64,000 nt of DNA from positions 198,199,855 to 198,263,854 of the forward strand of contig NC_135497.1 in NCBI RefSeq assembly GCF_052857255.1, in the 5' to 3' direction. Below are positions 45,359 through 54,639 of this stretch, piece by piece. How positions within the stretch are numbered: position 1 is the stretch's first letter; each line of letters starts with the position of its first letter. This DNA is from Amblyomma americanum. Lineage: Eukaryota > Arthropoda > Arachnida > Ixodida > Ixodidae. The notes below the pieces were generated by a model. It searched no databases and was not told the DNA's origin. It saw nothing but the letters and a program-made list of their open reading frames with translations. The position numbers and the translations under genes were made by a program.

Positions 45359-46265
45359 TGCGCAGTTTAGGTTCGGTAATATCCTGTGTTCCCTCTTGCA
45401 AATGCGTAGGCATTAACACAACCCACGAACTTTCTTGGTGTCATGTCATATTATCAATCACAAACGACGCTACCGATGCCTTGGCTTTCTTCGCCGCCAT
45501 TTAAAACTTGCCTCCCCTTCTTTGAAAATTGGGGCCAATCTAACCCTAATTTGACGAAATTTATAGTACGCATCAATCATTCCTTACTGACGCTTTCGAA
45601 TCTGTGCAGAAGTAGCTGCCCGGTTTGTTTACTTTAACTGCAGCTACTTGGGTAGTGTATCTAAAGCCTTATGCTAATCTGCTGCTCTCGTTCGTCGGCG
45701 TAAAATTTCTCGACTTTGTCTTTTCTGTAAATTTGTCATTCACAGCCATTCAACTCCGTCATCTCGCCCTCACACCGTATTTTGCAACGAGTCAGCCACG
45801 CCAAAAGTCTTTATCCACCGCCTTGCCATACTACTGCGCCTTTTCTCATTTTTCATACAGACTGCAAAAGACTGGAATGATCTGCCCGCTGATGCCCTGC
45901 TCCACTCTAGTCCGCAACATTTCAAGAAATTCATTGAGCAGATGTTCTAATGATGTAATAAGTGATGTATTTTTTATGCAATACTGCTTTCACCTTTGAA
46001 GTATATTCTAAATATATACAAATAAACAAATCCTGCTCATGCCACTTCATGTATATTTGCATAAGAATGGGAAAGAAGCACCAGAAAACAAGTAATTTTC
46101 TTTTACGTGAAATGCCAAGAAATTCGCAAAAGGACTGGCGTCTTGATTTGTTTGCAGTTGCACATGCGGCAGAATTTAACGAACTGACGTTTTGAATTTT
46201 TTATCAGGCTTTTCTAGTACTAAATTTCCACTTACTGCGTATCTCTTTAAATGGTCCAGTGTAAA

Positions 46266-46317
46266 GTAGCCGGTAGCCGGTAGCCGGTACAGGTCAAATG
46301 GCAGCCGGTACAGGTCA
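46266..46317. repeat. Small tandem repeat
   Basis: Three copies of GTAGCCG (46266-46286) run into AGCCGGTACAGGTCA, which is repeated once more at 46303-46317. There are few copies; possibly a young minisatellite seed. Confidence 0.8.
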
Positions 46318-46985
46318 GGTAATTTCGCTCAAATTTCTGTGTTCTGGTTTTACACGAGTGGGTGTAAGAATCGCTGTCTCTCTCTCTCTCTTTCTTTTGT
46401 GCATTGGTTCTGCAGTGAGAAACCTGCTTTGTGAAATACTCTGTTGTATTCACAGAAATGAGCATGCTTTTAGTAGCAGGGGCAGTTCTTATCAGTGAAC
46501 GCAATTATTTTCACTTGTTTGCGTAGTAGAACATCTGGACAGTAAGCCATGGCAAATATGTGAATGAAATAAGGAGTGGTAAAGGTAGAGTTTCGAGCTA
46601 ACTGGGAAGACTGTTCGAAAATTATTCGTGGTGCGAACAGGCAGAGCGATCCTTGTATCAGTGAAATCTGTGTTTTGCGTCCATTAATTGTTCTCTTGAA
46701 AAACCTATTCAAGAAAGCTTGATTGTGCCTTCTTGAGTAAGACAAGTCCCTTTAATACGTTATCGAAAAATTAGTTGTTGCATCTCCATTTCTCTTTCTG
46801 AAAAATGTATATTTAGTTTTACTAACATTTAAATGAAGTTTATTTGAACTCACTCAAGAAGACAACTCTGATTATCGATGACTTACCACTACCTGTGTCA
46901 AGTCCAGCTTTCGCGGGCAAAAAAAATTGAAAATTAGAAAATTGTAAAACACTGCTTTGCGCGACGCGTGGCCCTTTGGACAATT
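46318..46985. other. Unassigned stretch
   Basis: No gene or repeat identified apart from a short CT run near 46378-46390. Confidence 0.35.
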
Positions 46986-46987
46986 TA

Positions 46988-47200
46988 AGGAAATGACGTC
47001 TGTCTCACTTATCTCGGTGGAATCCGAACCAGGCCGTAAGGAGAGGAACATAAAATGAAAATTGGTTTTAAGGGAAGGAAATGACGCTTGTCTCACAATT
47101 CTGGCCGGACGCCCGTACCACGCCGTAAGGGAAGGAAAATCTCTTCCCTTACGACGCGCTTCAAGTGTCCACCGAGATGCGCCATTTTTCTCTCACGGCC
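46988..47200. repeat. SINE-1 3' fragments in opposing orientation
   Basis: Two diverged minus-strand copies of the SINE 3' region (about 46988-47049 and 47062-47140, each with GGAAATGACG...TGTCTCA and a CCGTAAGG block) are followed by a plus-strand copy (about 47142-47198, CTTCCCTTACG...GTGTCCACCGAGATGCGCC). The meeting point makes a hairpin with 11-bp arms CGTAAGGGAAG and CTTCCCTTACG at about 47124-47153. Confidence 0.7.
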
Positions 47201-47467
47201 AACGCCGCTGACGACACGGGCTTTTCTGCGACACGAGCTCCTTAACGCTGTCGCGTTAATAAAGACTGCCGTCGGGTGATAGTGAAATCTTACACTATAA
47301 GAAAAAATCGCGTTCATAACCGCTTTCCTGCTTAAAAATGCTTTTTCCAGAATTGCTGGGTGTGTTAATTTGTGAGGAGCAAATTTATTATACAATCATT
47401 GTATAATAGAAAAGAAATGTGACCTGGCAGTGATAAAACAAATTTCAGGTTTTTCAATCACCAGAGT

Positions 47468-47702
47468 GACCGCAGCGGTGGCCAAGTAGTTGAACATCCG
47501 CCTCAGATGCGGGAGGTGCGGGGTTCGATCCCCAGTGCCGCAGGGTACCCACCGGGGATACAAAGGGTACAGGCTTGCCCCTGGCCTGGTGCTCGGCTTA
47601 TCTGAAGTGAAATGCTAGCGAAAATGGGTCTTCGACCCCACCTTAAGTAGTCGAGAGCACCTTGTGTCCTTGGGCCATAAAAATCCATAATTATCATTAT
47701 CC
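47468..47702 (+). mobile_element. tRNA-derived SINE (family 2), plus strand
   Basis: Flanked by ATCACCAGAGT (47457-47467) and ATCACCGGAGT (47703-47713), an 11-bp TSD with one substitution. The head (ACCGCAGCGGTGGCCAAGT, B box GGTTCGATCCC) and body (GCTCGGCTTAT, GGGCCATAAAAATCC) match the copy at 35132-35388. The tail is TTATCATTAT. The mismatch in the TSD suggests it is older than the other family-2 copy. Confidence 0.92.
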
Positions 47703-47913
47703 ATCACCGGAGTATACTGTAGCTGGCTAGTCAGGTAGCTATAGTTAGTAGGTCAGACGATATTACCGTTAATCCATAGAGGCTCACTATTCAGATTACG
47801 GTGTTGTGTGTCACTGAATCAAAGAGTCAACTAAGGAAGATTCAGTCTTCAGTGTTCATATTTGTTGAAAGCCAGAGTGTTGCAGAGTAGTTATTCCCAT
47901 TCGACGTGCCCGT

Positions 47914-48272
47914 GAGTGGACACGTCGACAATACTTTCAATCTGGCACTGAACCGCTTTCCTATCGCTATGCAGGCCCTGCTTGCATTCTTTCTGCCGTG
48001 GCTATCGGCTACTTCATGCGGCCTGATATGCCATGCTACGACATGACCGACAGTGGATTTCTACCACACCTGCGTGTCTGACGAGGCGCTTTCTTTTGAT
48101 CTTGCTTTCACGCACCCGGCATGGTACAACTCGCCAGCAAACCGCCGTTCGGATCGACAGCAACATCATCATCATCCAAGTATCTAAGAAGTCAGCACAG
48201 CAGCGTCCGCTTCAGTGGACACGGCGAGAGTAGTTGCAATCTGGCACTGAACCCCTTTCCTTTTGCTATGCA
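47914..48272 (+). repeat. Two 60-bp monomer-like repeats in the LINE 5' region
   Basis: 47914-47973 and 48213-48272 align over 60 bp with 9 differences. Both contain CAATCTGGCACTGAACC and end in an ATG (GCTATGCA). The first ATG (47969) opens a 25-codon frame starting MQALLAFFLPWLSAT, signal-peptide-like; the second opens ORF1. Repeated 5' monomers serve as promoters in several LINEs; that role here is inference. Confidence 0.7.
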
Positions 48273-49250
48273 TGTGTGCGCAAACCTTCCTTTATATGCT
48301 AAGAAAAGTAATATCGTCTGCTCAGTACTGTTCCCGTGTCCACAAGTGTTGCGCGATGTACTCTGGGAATGTTTTTGTAGGACCCTTTTACTGAAGCGTG
48401 CGGGTGATGTGGAGAGCAACCCTGAGCCCCCAACCAAAGCCTCGGATTCACTCCAAGGCATTTAATTTTTACCCTCTGATCCGGCGGAACAGTTGAAAGT
48501 TATATTTCAGTTGCTAAAGGACGTTCACACTCGTTCCCTGCCAAGTTCTAAAGCACAGACCGAATTAGCTGCTGACGTTAAAGCTATAAAAACCGGGCAA
48601 AAAACCACCGAAACAAAAATCACTGCAGTTCAGACCGTTAGATGTGTAGGAAGAAAAGTAAAAAAAAAAACAAGAGTTGAGCGAGAAAATTTCCAGGATA
48701 CACAAACAAACAGATGAACTTTTTGCGCTGGTCATTACAATCACGGCAGTGTGAGCTTGACGACAGACTGCGGCGTAATAACTTAATTTTCTATGACATT
48801 CCAGATTCCGATGAAACCTGGAAGGACACTCAGGAAAAACTAGCTACTGTTCTTACCGACTGCCTTCCTGACTACCTTTCCCCCTATGCAATCGTAAGCG
48901 CGCATCGTTTATGAACCTTCACAACTGAAAAATGTCGTCCTGTCATTGCGAAGTTTTTGAACTTTAAAACGAAGGTTTGGATCCCCACCAAGTGCAACAT
49001 CCTGAAGGAAAGCAAGGTCACCTTTAGTGAAGATTATTCGGTCGCCACACGTCTGGCACGTAAAAAGCTTCTCGATTTTGGAAAAAGCCAGCCTAATTCC
49101 CCCACCCACAAGATGCGCTACAACAATTAAGTTAGTTATGAACAAGAAATGTTACATGTACGATTCAAACACATACAACATCATTAACATTGATATACGC
49201 AGCGCACATGCCAGTTCAGCCACTGCCGCTAGCTCGAATAGAACACCCTA
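48268..49250 (+). pseudogene. LINE ORF1: 2A-like leader, coiled coil, RNA-binding region
   Basis: From ATG 48268 the frame reads MHVCANLPLYAKKSNIVCSV and, at codons 47-54, DVESNPEP. It reaches a TAA at 48463, continues in the same frame with a heptad-like stretch (48493-48640), then shifts frame at about 48714. There CELDDRLRRNNLIFYDIPDS and ETWKDTQEKLATVLTDCLP appear, then after a stop KCRPVIAKFLNFKTK and RLARKKLLDFGKSQPNSPT. The RRNNLIF-I-D and PVI-KF blocks are typical of L1-type ORF1 RNA-binding proteins. The protein would coat LINE RNA. At least three breaks make this copy non-coding. Confidence 0.8.
48406..48429 (+). other. 2A-like motif, Gly replaced by Glu
   Basis: GDVESNPEP differs from the 2A core D-V/I-E-x-N-P-G-P only at Gly, which is Glu here (codon GAG; a single G-to-A at 48425 from GGG explains it). 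The stretch before it (LLLKRAG) fits the hydrophobic/basic run that precedes 2A cores. 2A-type ribosome-skipping sequences are documented at the N-terminus of some non-LTR retrotransposon proteins. With the Gly lost, this copy should not skip. Confidence 0.75.
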
Positions 49251-49846
49251 GGCACACGCGAGGGTGATGGTGGTCAGACATCCACAGCTTCAGTATCGGT
49301 TCTTTTTACTAATATGAGAAGCGTTCTTAACAGGTATAACTCTCTATCATCGGCTATCGATACTTGTCCCGACAAAATCATCGCGTTAACAGAAACATGG
49401 CTCACTGCGCATGTTCGCGACACTTACATCATCTTAAATGCTCATAGTTTTTCATTCTTTCGCTTGATCACGCACGAAAAGAAGCGGCGGAGTGTTTATA
49501 GCTATTGCCAATGATATCCCATCATCATGTATACAAGTCCAGACTAATATATACATAGTATGGTCTTTGATCACTCTTAATCACCAGAGAGTAGTAATAC
49601 GTGTATGCCACCGTCCACCTTCCTCCTCACCTACGCTTAGTAATGAACTTTACGATGCTAATGATATTGTCGTAATTCGCTTTACTTCCTCTCCACTATT
49701 CCTATTTGGCGATTTCAATTTTCCGTACTTAGCATGAATCACCGACTCCCCTTTAATATCCCCGTTCTCGACTGAGGGTCGCGAATTTTGAGATGCGTGC
49801 TCAGTATTATCGTTAGTGCAATTGTGCACACAAGCAACTAGAATAA

Positions 49847-50432
49847 TAGAACTAAATACAGCGTCGCGACGGCGCACAAGAAAGAAGAAGGTTTGGTTTG
49901 GTTTATATGGGTTTAACGTCCCAAAGCGACTCAGGCTATGAGGGACGCCGTAGTGAAGGGCTTCGGAAATTTCGACCACCTGGGGTTCTTTAACGTGCAC
50001 TGACATCGCACAGTACACGGGCCTCTAGAATTTCGCCTCCATCGGAATTCGACCGCCGCGGCCGGGATCTAACCCGCGTCTTTCGTGCCAGCAGCCGAGC
50101 GCCATAACCACTCAGCCACCGCGGCGGCTGAAAGAAGGACAAGCGCTGACTAGCACCTGAAGGTTTATTGGAAAAAAACACAGGTATTATTACACTCTCC
50201 AACACAACCAGGACGCGTGCGCCTCCCTAAACACTTCTAATCATGAGAATTAAGATATTCAATATCAAAGTCATGAAGAAGCCCTGAAGCTATGCTTACG
50301 CACCTGTGTTTTTTTTTTCAGTAACCTTCAGTTGTAAGTCAGCGCTTGTCCTCCTTTCTTACAAGTTCGTCGTCGCGGCGCAGTTTTTTACTTCAATGAT
50401 GCACCAACTCGCTCAGTTTTCGGTTCTTCTAC
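49847..50432. mobile_element. Foldback element inside the LINE, 7-bp TSD
   Basis: AGAATAA occurs at 49840-49846 and 50433-50439, flanking exactly the DNA that breaks the endonuclease (QATRI ... TANAAN). The arms share CAGCGTCGCGACG and GCCGCGACGACG-type ends and, inside, GGACAAGCGCTGACT (50136-50150) with AGTCAGCGCTTGTCC (50337-50351), then ACCTGAAGGTTTATTGG with its complement AACCTTCAGTT. The left arm is shorter than the right. There is no coding capacity. A SINE sits in the left arm. Confidence 0.75.
49888..50129 (-). mobile_element. tRNA-derived SINE nested in the foldback, 8-bp TSD
   Basis: GAAAGAAG flanks it at 49880-49887 and 50130-50137. On the minus strand the head is GCCGCCGCGGTGGCTGAGTG with a mutated B box (GGTTAGATCCC). 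The body shares CACGTTAAAGAACCCCAGG with SINE family 1, and the 3' end is AAACCAAACCAAACC. It is a related but distinct subfamily (shorter body, AACC-type tail). It must postdate both the foldback and the LINE. Confidence 0.9.
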
Positions 50433-50501
50433 AGAATAACAGCCAACGCGGCGAATACACTTGATTTAATCCTGGCAAATTGACCCGCCATACTCTCACC
50501 T

Positions 50502-50592
50502 ATTAGAGCCGAAAGTTGGGCGAGTTGGTTGAAATTCATGATAGGTAATACCTTGAATTTCTTTCCTTTTCTTGCGCTATTACTTACCATGT
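50502..50592. repeat. Partial relative of the foldback in the same LINE
   Basis: AGAGCCGAAAGTTGGGCGAG and following bases are the reverse complement, diverged, of the right end of the foldback (50391-50430). The segment separates LILAN...ILSPI from YLPGISDHLLL in the endonuclease, so it looks like an independent small insertion of the same family. Boundaries are approximate. Confidence 0.5.
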
Positions 50593-50839
50593 ATTGCATA
50601 CCTGCCGGGTATCAGCGACCACTTGCTTCTGTACTCTGACATTAATCCTGCCCCTCCGAATACAAATAAAAAAAAATAATACAAAACTTCCACAAAGCAA
50701 AATTTCAGGTGATAAATAAAGAACTATCTTTTTTTAGCGATATTCCCCTTCATAGCTTCGATAACCACAAATGTTCCAACTAACTGGAGCGTGTTCGCAG
50801 CTATAGTCACCCAACTCACTGAACAATGAATTCCTCAAC

Positions 50840-52740
50840 GCAATGTTACCGCCCACTCAAACGCTCCCTATTATAATAATCACATCAAGCGGTTATATAG
50901 CAAAAATAAACGTCTATACCGTATCGCAAAGCTCTCGCCAACTAGTGAGCGATGAGCTTCGTATACGGCGGCGCCCAACACGTATGTGCAGGCGCTCAAA
51001 GACGCTAAAAAGCACGTCCACTCACACGTACTGCCCTCTATGTTTACCACTAATGTGAAAAAATTTTGTTGTATCATTAATCCTTCCACCAATGATAGCA
51101 TCGAATTATCTGACCCTTCAGGCTAGCCCCTTTCTTCTGTAATTTGCGCCGCAATTCTTAATTGATCATTCGCTGACAATTTTAAGCCATATGTGATGTA
51201 CATATGCCAACTGCTCACCACTTCAACTATGTTTCCATGTCGCCTATAACTGTTGCTACTCCTGGTGTCAATAAGCTTATTGATGGAATCAGTGTTCATT
51301 CCGCTCCGTGTTTTGACTGTATTAACCCAAAGTTATTAAAAAAAACAGTTCAGCTTATTCTTCCATAATACTAACCAAACTTGCCCAGCAATCACTTGAA
51401 CAATCAACGCTACCTGCTTAGTGGAAAATTGGAAAGGTGATTCCAGTGTACAAATCCAGCAGCAATGCGTTCCCTAGTAATTATCGTCCCATACCCCTTA
51501 CCAGTACTTGTTGCGAAATGCTCGAATATATAATATTCACCAACTTTGTTAACTTCCTTGAATCGCACTCATTTTTTTACGTCGGCGCAACATGGTTTTC
51601 GAAAATCTTGCTCTTGTGAAGCACAGTTCATGCCATTTACACGCGCATTGAATCGTATTCGAGACCTATCATCACTTGCCAACTGTGTATTTTTAGATTT
51701 TTCAAAAGCCGTAGACAAGGTATGTCACAAACGTTTACTTCACAAGCTAAAACAACTGAATATTGACTGTAACTTATTGAAATAGATTGAATATTTTCTT
51801 TTTAATCGCTCACAATTTGGTTTTGCTAACGGTTATAGCTCCAGCTCAATAGAGGCGTCTTCCGCAGTGCCTCAAGCTTCGCTTCTTGGACCCTGCTGTT
51901 TCTAATTTACATTAATGATCTCTCTTATCTTGTGAACTTTCATATTCACCTATTCGCTGATGGTTGCGTCATTTCTAGAAATAACCAACGCTAACGACAT
52001 TACATTACTTCAGTCAGACCTTACCACAATAGAGAACTGGTGCAAAGAGCGGTTAATCCAGCTAAAATTTAACAAATGCAAAGCCATGCGTGTATCTGGA
52101 AAAACTTCCGCCCCACCTCGATAACATTGCCTTGAAATCAGTCTCCTCATGTAAATACCTCGGCTTTCACATTACTTCTAACCTTAACTGGTCTCGTAAT
52201 ACCGAGAACGTAATGGAAAATGCTAATCGCATGCTAAGCTACTTACTTTGCTACTTTTTAATGTTCCTTCTAATTTGAAAGTATTGCTTTATAAAACATT
52301 ATTATCATCCAAACTCCAGATACATGCAACACCTCTATGGGACCCTACTCATCACAACTTAATTAGTGATCTCGAGATGGTGCAAAATAACTCTATACGT
52401 TTTATCCTTGCTGACTAGAAGGGCACAGCGAGTAAAACTACAAAGAAGTTTAATCTCTGCCTCCTATCGCTGACATCACGTAGAAAAGTGTTCCGTATCG
52501 CCTGGTTGCACAAGTTGTGTCGTCACACCGCTCAACGTGATCACCTCATCCCCCCGAAGATATATGTGTCCCACTTCATTGATCCTAATCACAAAGTTGG
52601 AATTGTGTCATGAAACACTAAATGCTTTTCGCAGTCCTTCCTGCCGCGAACCTCACGTAACTGGTATCACATTCCCGCAGAAGTTGCTGGCATGAAAATT
52701 ATGAGCATTTCCGCGTGGCACTTGCTAACATTGCGTATTC
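50840..52740 (+). pseudogene. LINE RT and C-terminal region
   Basis: Pre-RT NNHIKRLYSKNKRLYRIAKLSP (about 50875), then WKIGKVIPVYK and SNYRPIPLTSTCCEMLE (51480), AQHGFRKSCSCEAQ, VFLDFSKAVDKVCHKRLLHKL (A box, 51690), a decayed SAVPQASLLGP (B box, 51867), HLFADGCVIS (51947-51973), ENWCKERLIQLKFNKCK, then LLYKTLLSSKLQIHATPLWDP, MVQNNSIRF and FLPRTSRNWYHIP. This order is standard for CR1/Jockey-group ORF2. One catalytic Asp is Gly, and many stops and shifts occur. Confidence 0.83.
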
Positions 52741-53057
52741 AGGTGCTGTTTAACCTTCATGCAACCAACTGCATTGTTTCTTTCTGTTTTTGTATATTTA
52801 CCACTCCCCCTCTGTAATGCCACTGGCCCTGAGGAGTAATGTAAATAAACGAAAGAATGAATTAAAAAATGAATAAATAAATTGATATATACGGTTATTA
52901 ATCACTTGCTGCGACACTTTTCCAGAAACCTTTGAGGCAGAAATCATTCTATAGTTATTTAGGTCATTATTATTGCCCTTTTATTATTATTGCCTACTGT
53001 ATGTCTGGCAACTTTGAATTATTGAGGGAAGTGGCTAAGCTTTAGCATCAAGTATAT

Positions 53058-54054
53058 TGTTACGAAGACGAAAGAGGGCAGTGGCGCGAGACGGAGATCG
53101 CTGGTCCTCACAGGAAGATGTCGCAGCTGTGTTAGGAAGGCGGGAAAACGACTGCGGAATGCGGCGGCCTTGGGGCGACGGATAGCGGGAATTGCGGAAG
53201 GAGGGTTCAGACTGGTCGGGCTGGGAGCGGGGCGAGAACCGGCGCTGAGGGTCAGGACGGTAGTTGGAGAAGCCACCGCGGGGAGGCGACGACCAAGGGC
53301 TGCGGCAATGCCGAGAGATGTGTCCAACGCGGGAGCAGAGAAAGCAGATGGGTCGGTCACCCTCAGCCGAAGGTTAAGGGTTAAAGAATCGCCGGACAGC
53401 TTGGGCGGGGGTGCCGTCTTGGTTCGGGTCGTCGTCGGGTCATAGTACGTCTGGTCCTGGTCGTCGTGTCTTGTAGTCGGGGCTGGGGACGGGGCGGGGG
53501 AAAAGCGGGTGGTCGGTTCTGGTGAGTTCGACTGGGGTTGAGCCGGGCGGCGGAGTCCAGGTCCCCTCGGCCGACGACGAAGGCGAGCAGAAGGCGCCGA
53601 TGCTCCGCGGACCAGGATGACGATGGGGAACCCTCACCTCACACCAAATGATACGAGGTGGCAAGCCAAGGAACGGGACGACATGACGACAGAAGGTATG
53701 TGATTTTTAATGGCTGCGGGCCCAGCGCGAGCCCTCCGTCCCGCGCCACTTCCCCCTTCTTCGACTTCGTAACATTACCCGGGTCCTCCGAGCGATCATC
53801 CCGATCGATTACTTGAAATCTGAATGGTGAGGTGACGATGAGCATGCCCAGAAAGGATAGAAGATGAAAGGCTTGCCACCAAGATGAAAGAGATGATGTG
53901 ATGAACGGTTGCCCCCGGAGACTCAGGCTCAGCGGTCGGTCGCCCACAGCCGAAGGTCAAGGACTAAGGAATCGCCGGACAGCTTGGGCGCGGGTGCCGT
54001 ATTTTCATCTGTTATCAAGTCGCCCCGTTCCTTGGGTTGCCACCTCGTATCAAT
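53058..54054. mobile_element. Rearranged Gypsy-like LTR retrotransposon pieces
   Basis: TGTTACGAAG starts an LTR-like end at 53058 (plus), and again on the minus strand at about 53777. GTATCA LTR-like ends lie on the minus strand at about 53649 (GATACGAGGTGGCAAGCC) and on the plus strand at about 54054 (GGTTGCCACCTCGTATCA). Right after the minus-strand LTR end comes TTTGGTGTGAGGTGAGG, a possible primer-binding site. Then antisense gag reaches about 53080. A second copy of the gag 5' segment (53352-53420) lies at 53932-53999. The pieces are thus present in both orientations. No pol is visible. Confidence 0.65.
53080..53450 (-). pseudogene. gag fragment with CCHC zinc knuckle
   Basis: One minus-strand frame reads GDRPICFLCSRVGHISRHCR, with Cys-x2-Cys-x4-His-x4-Cys at 53346-53305, a canonical nucleocapsid knuckle. 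It is followed by an Arg/Pro/Ser-rich tail (RRFSPRSQPDQSEPSFRNSR region). Such a knuckle binds the element's RNA during packaging. The fragment ends at the LTR-like sequence at 53058-53105; protease, RT and integrase are absent. A stop lies just upstream of the knuckle. Confidence 0.75.
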
Positions 54055-54199
54055 GTAATATTGTTTAATGGTCAAGTGACTACATCGGCAGGCATTTTAA
54101 TCAGATTGGTTGATATACCATCAGCACTATAAACGCCTTTTTGAAAGAGATAAACTATGTCAGTTACTTCACTTTCACTCTAAAGTCCGGACGTTCAAG

Positions 54200-54624
54200 G
54201 TGCCGAAACAATTTTTTGGAAAATAGCACTTGGTGTTCGTGCTATCATTGTAGGTTGCGTATATTGCAGCCCATCGTCTGACTGCGATGCTATGAATTCT
54301 CTTTTAACTTACATGCAAAACCAGGTTCAGGGCGCCAGACTAATCCTGCGCGGCGATTTCAACCTCTCGGTTGTAATTTGGCAGACTGTGCCGTATCAAT
54401 GTGCCTGTTTGGAAGTTATCTTAGACGCAATGCTACACTTCAATCTACGCCAAGTCGTGCAAAATTTGACAATTGTACAAGGGTGCACATCAAATATTCT
54501 GGACCTTGTCTTTCTTAGTGAACTTCTTCCACTTGAAACTTCCAAGGTAGAGATTATCAACAGCCTATCGGTCCATAAAAGAGCTTTCTGTACTGTTTCT
54601 GTACTCATTCAGCGCCGACGATAG
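54200..54624 (+). pseudogene. LINE endonuclease fragment
   Basis: Reading frame from about 54210: WKIALGVRAIIVGCVYCSPSS, then RLILRGDFNLSVVIW (54337-54381, the catalytic GDFN) and GCTSNILDLVFLSELLP, ending with SLSVHKRAF where SDH is expected. The loss of Asp in S-D-H and a stop at 54622 make it inactive. This is the DNA-nicking domain for target-primed reverse transcription. Confidence 0.8.
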
Positions 54625-54639
54625 TAACATTTTAGACCA

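Larger units (their letters stand above)
43789..46030 (+). mobile_element. Decayed CR1-like LINE split by a SINE
   Basis: Endonuclease-to-RT linker and RT start at 43789-44199 (SPARIDRYISKILKNAKYFARVILAHIF, then GVVPGDWQEGKTISVPKKG), a B-box remnant at 44340-44400 (VHQGGVLGTLLFLIYINGL), and FAGD at 44880-44891 where FADD is expected. DLNRIESWCYKGFMSINTNK follows at about 44950. After the SINE, RRRKISRLCLF (about 45690) and TAKDWNDLPADALLHS (about 45865-45910) complete the C-terminus. The 3' end is near 46030. Stops and frameshifts are frequent, and one catalytic Asp is replaced by Gly. Confidence 0.8.
49314..50640 (+). pseudogene. LINE endonuclease (interrupted)
   Basis: FTNMRSVLNRYNSLSSAID, then DKIIALTETWLTAHV (ETWL motif, catalytic Glu), IRVCHRPPSSSPT and LFLFGDFNFPYL (about 49699-49735, catalytic Asp-Asn) lie before the inserts. 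LVQLCTQATRI ends at 49846. After the foldback, ITANAANTLDLILAN (about 50436) and YLPGISDHLLLYSDINP (about 50600-50650, catalytic Asp-His) complete the domain. It would nick target DNA to prime reverse transcription. Several stops are present in addition to the insertions. Confidence 0.8.
47880..52892 (+). mobile_element. CR1/L2-like LINE with 2A-like ORF1, nested insertions
   Basis: In order: 5' monomer-like repeats (47914-47973 and 48213-48272), ORF1 (48268 to about 49250), endonuclease (49314 to about 50640, interrupted), RT and C-terminus (about 50840-52740), and a 3' UTR ending in AATAAATAAATTG at about 52875-52892. The endonuclease is interrupted by a foldback element (49847-50432) carrying a SINE, and by a ~90-bp relative of that foldback. 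It is the most complete LINE of its type in the window, but has stops and frameshifts in both ORFs, and FADG replaces the catalytic FADD (51953-51964). Confidence 0.85.

Noticed and set aside
53019..53360. 113-codon Pro/Ser/Ala-rich protein on the minus strand
   Set aside because: It is the wrong frame over the LTR-retrotransposon gag; the neighbouring frame carries the CCHC knuckle.
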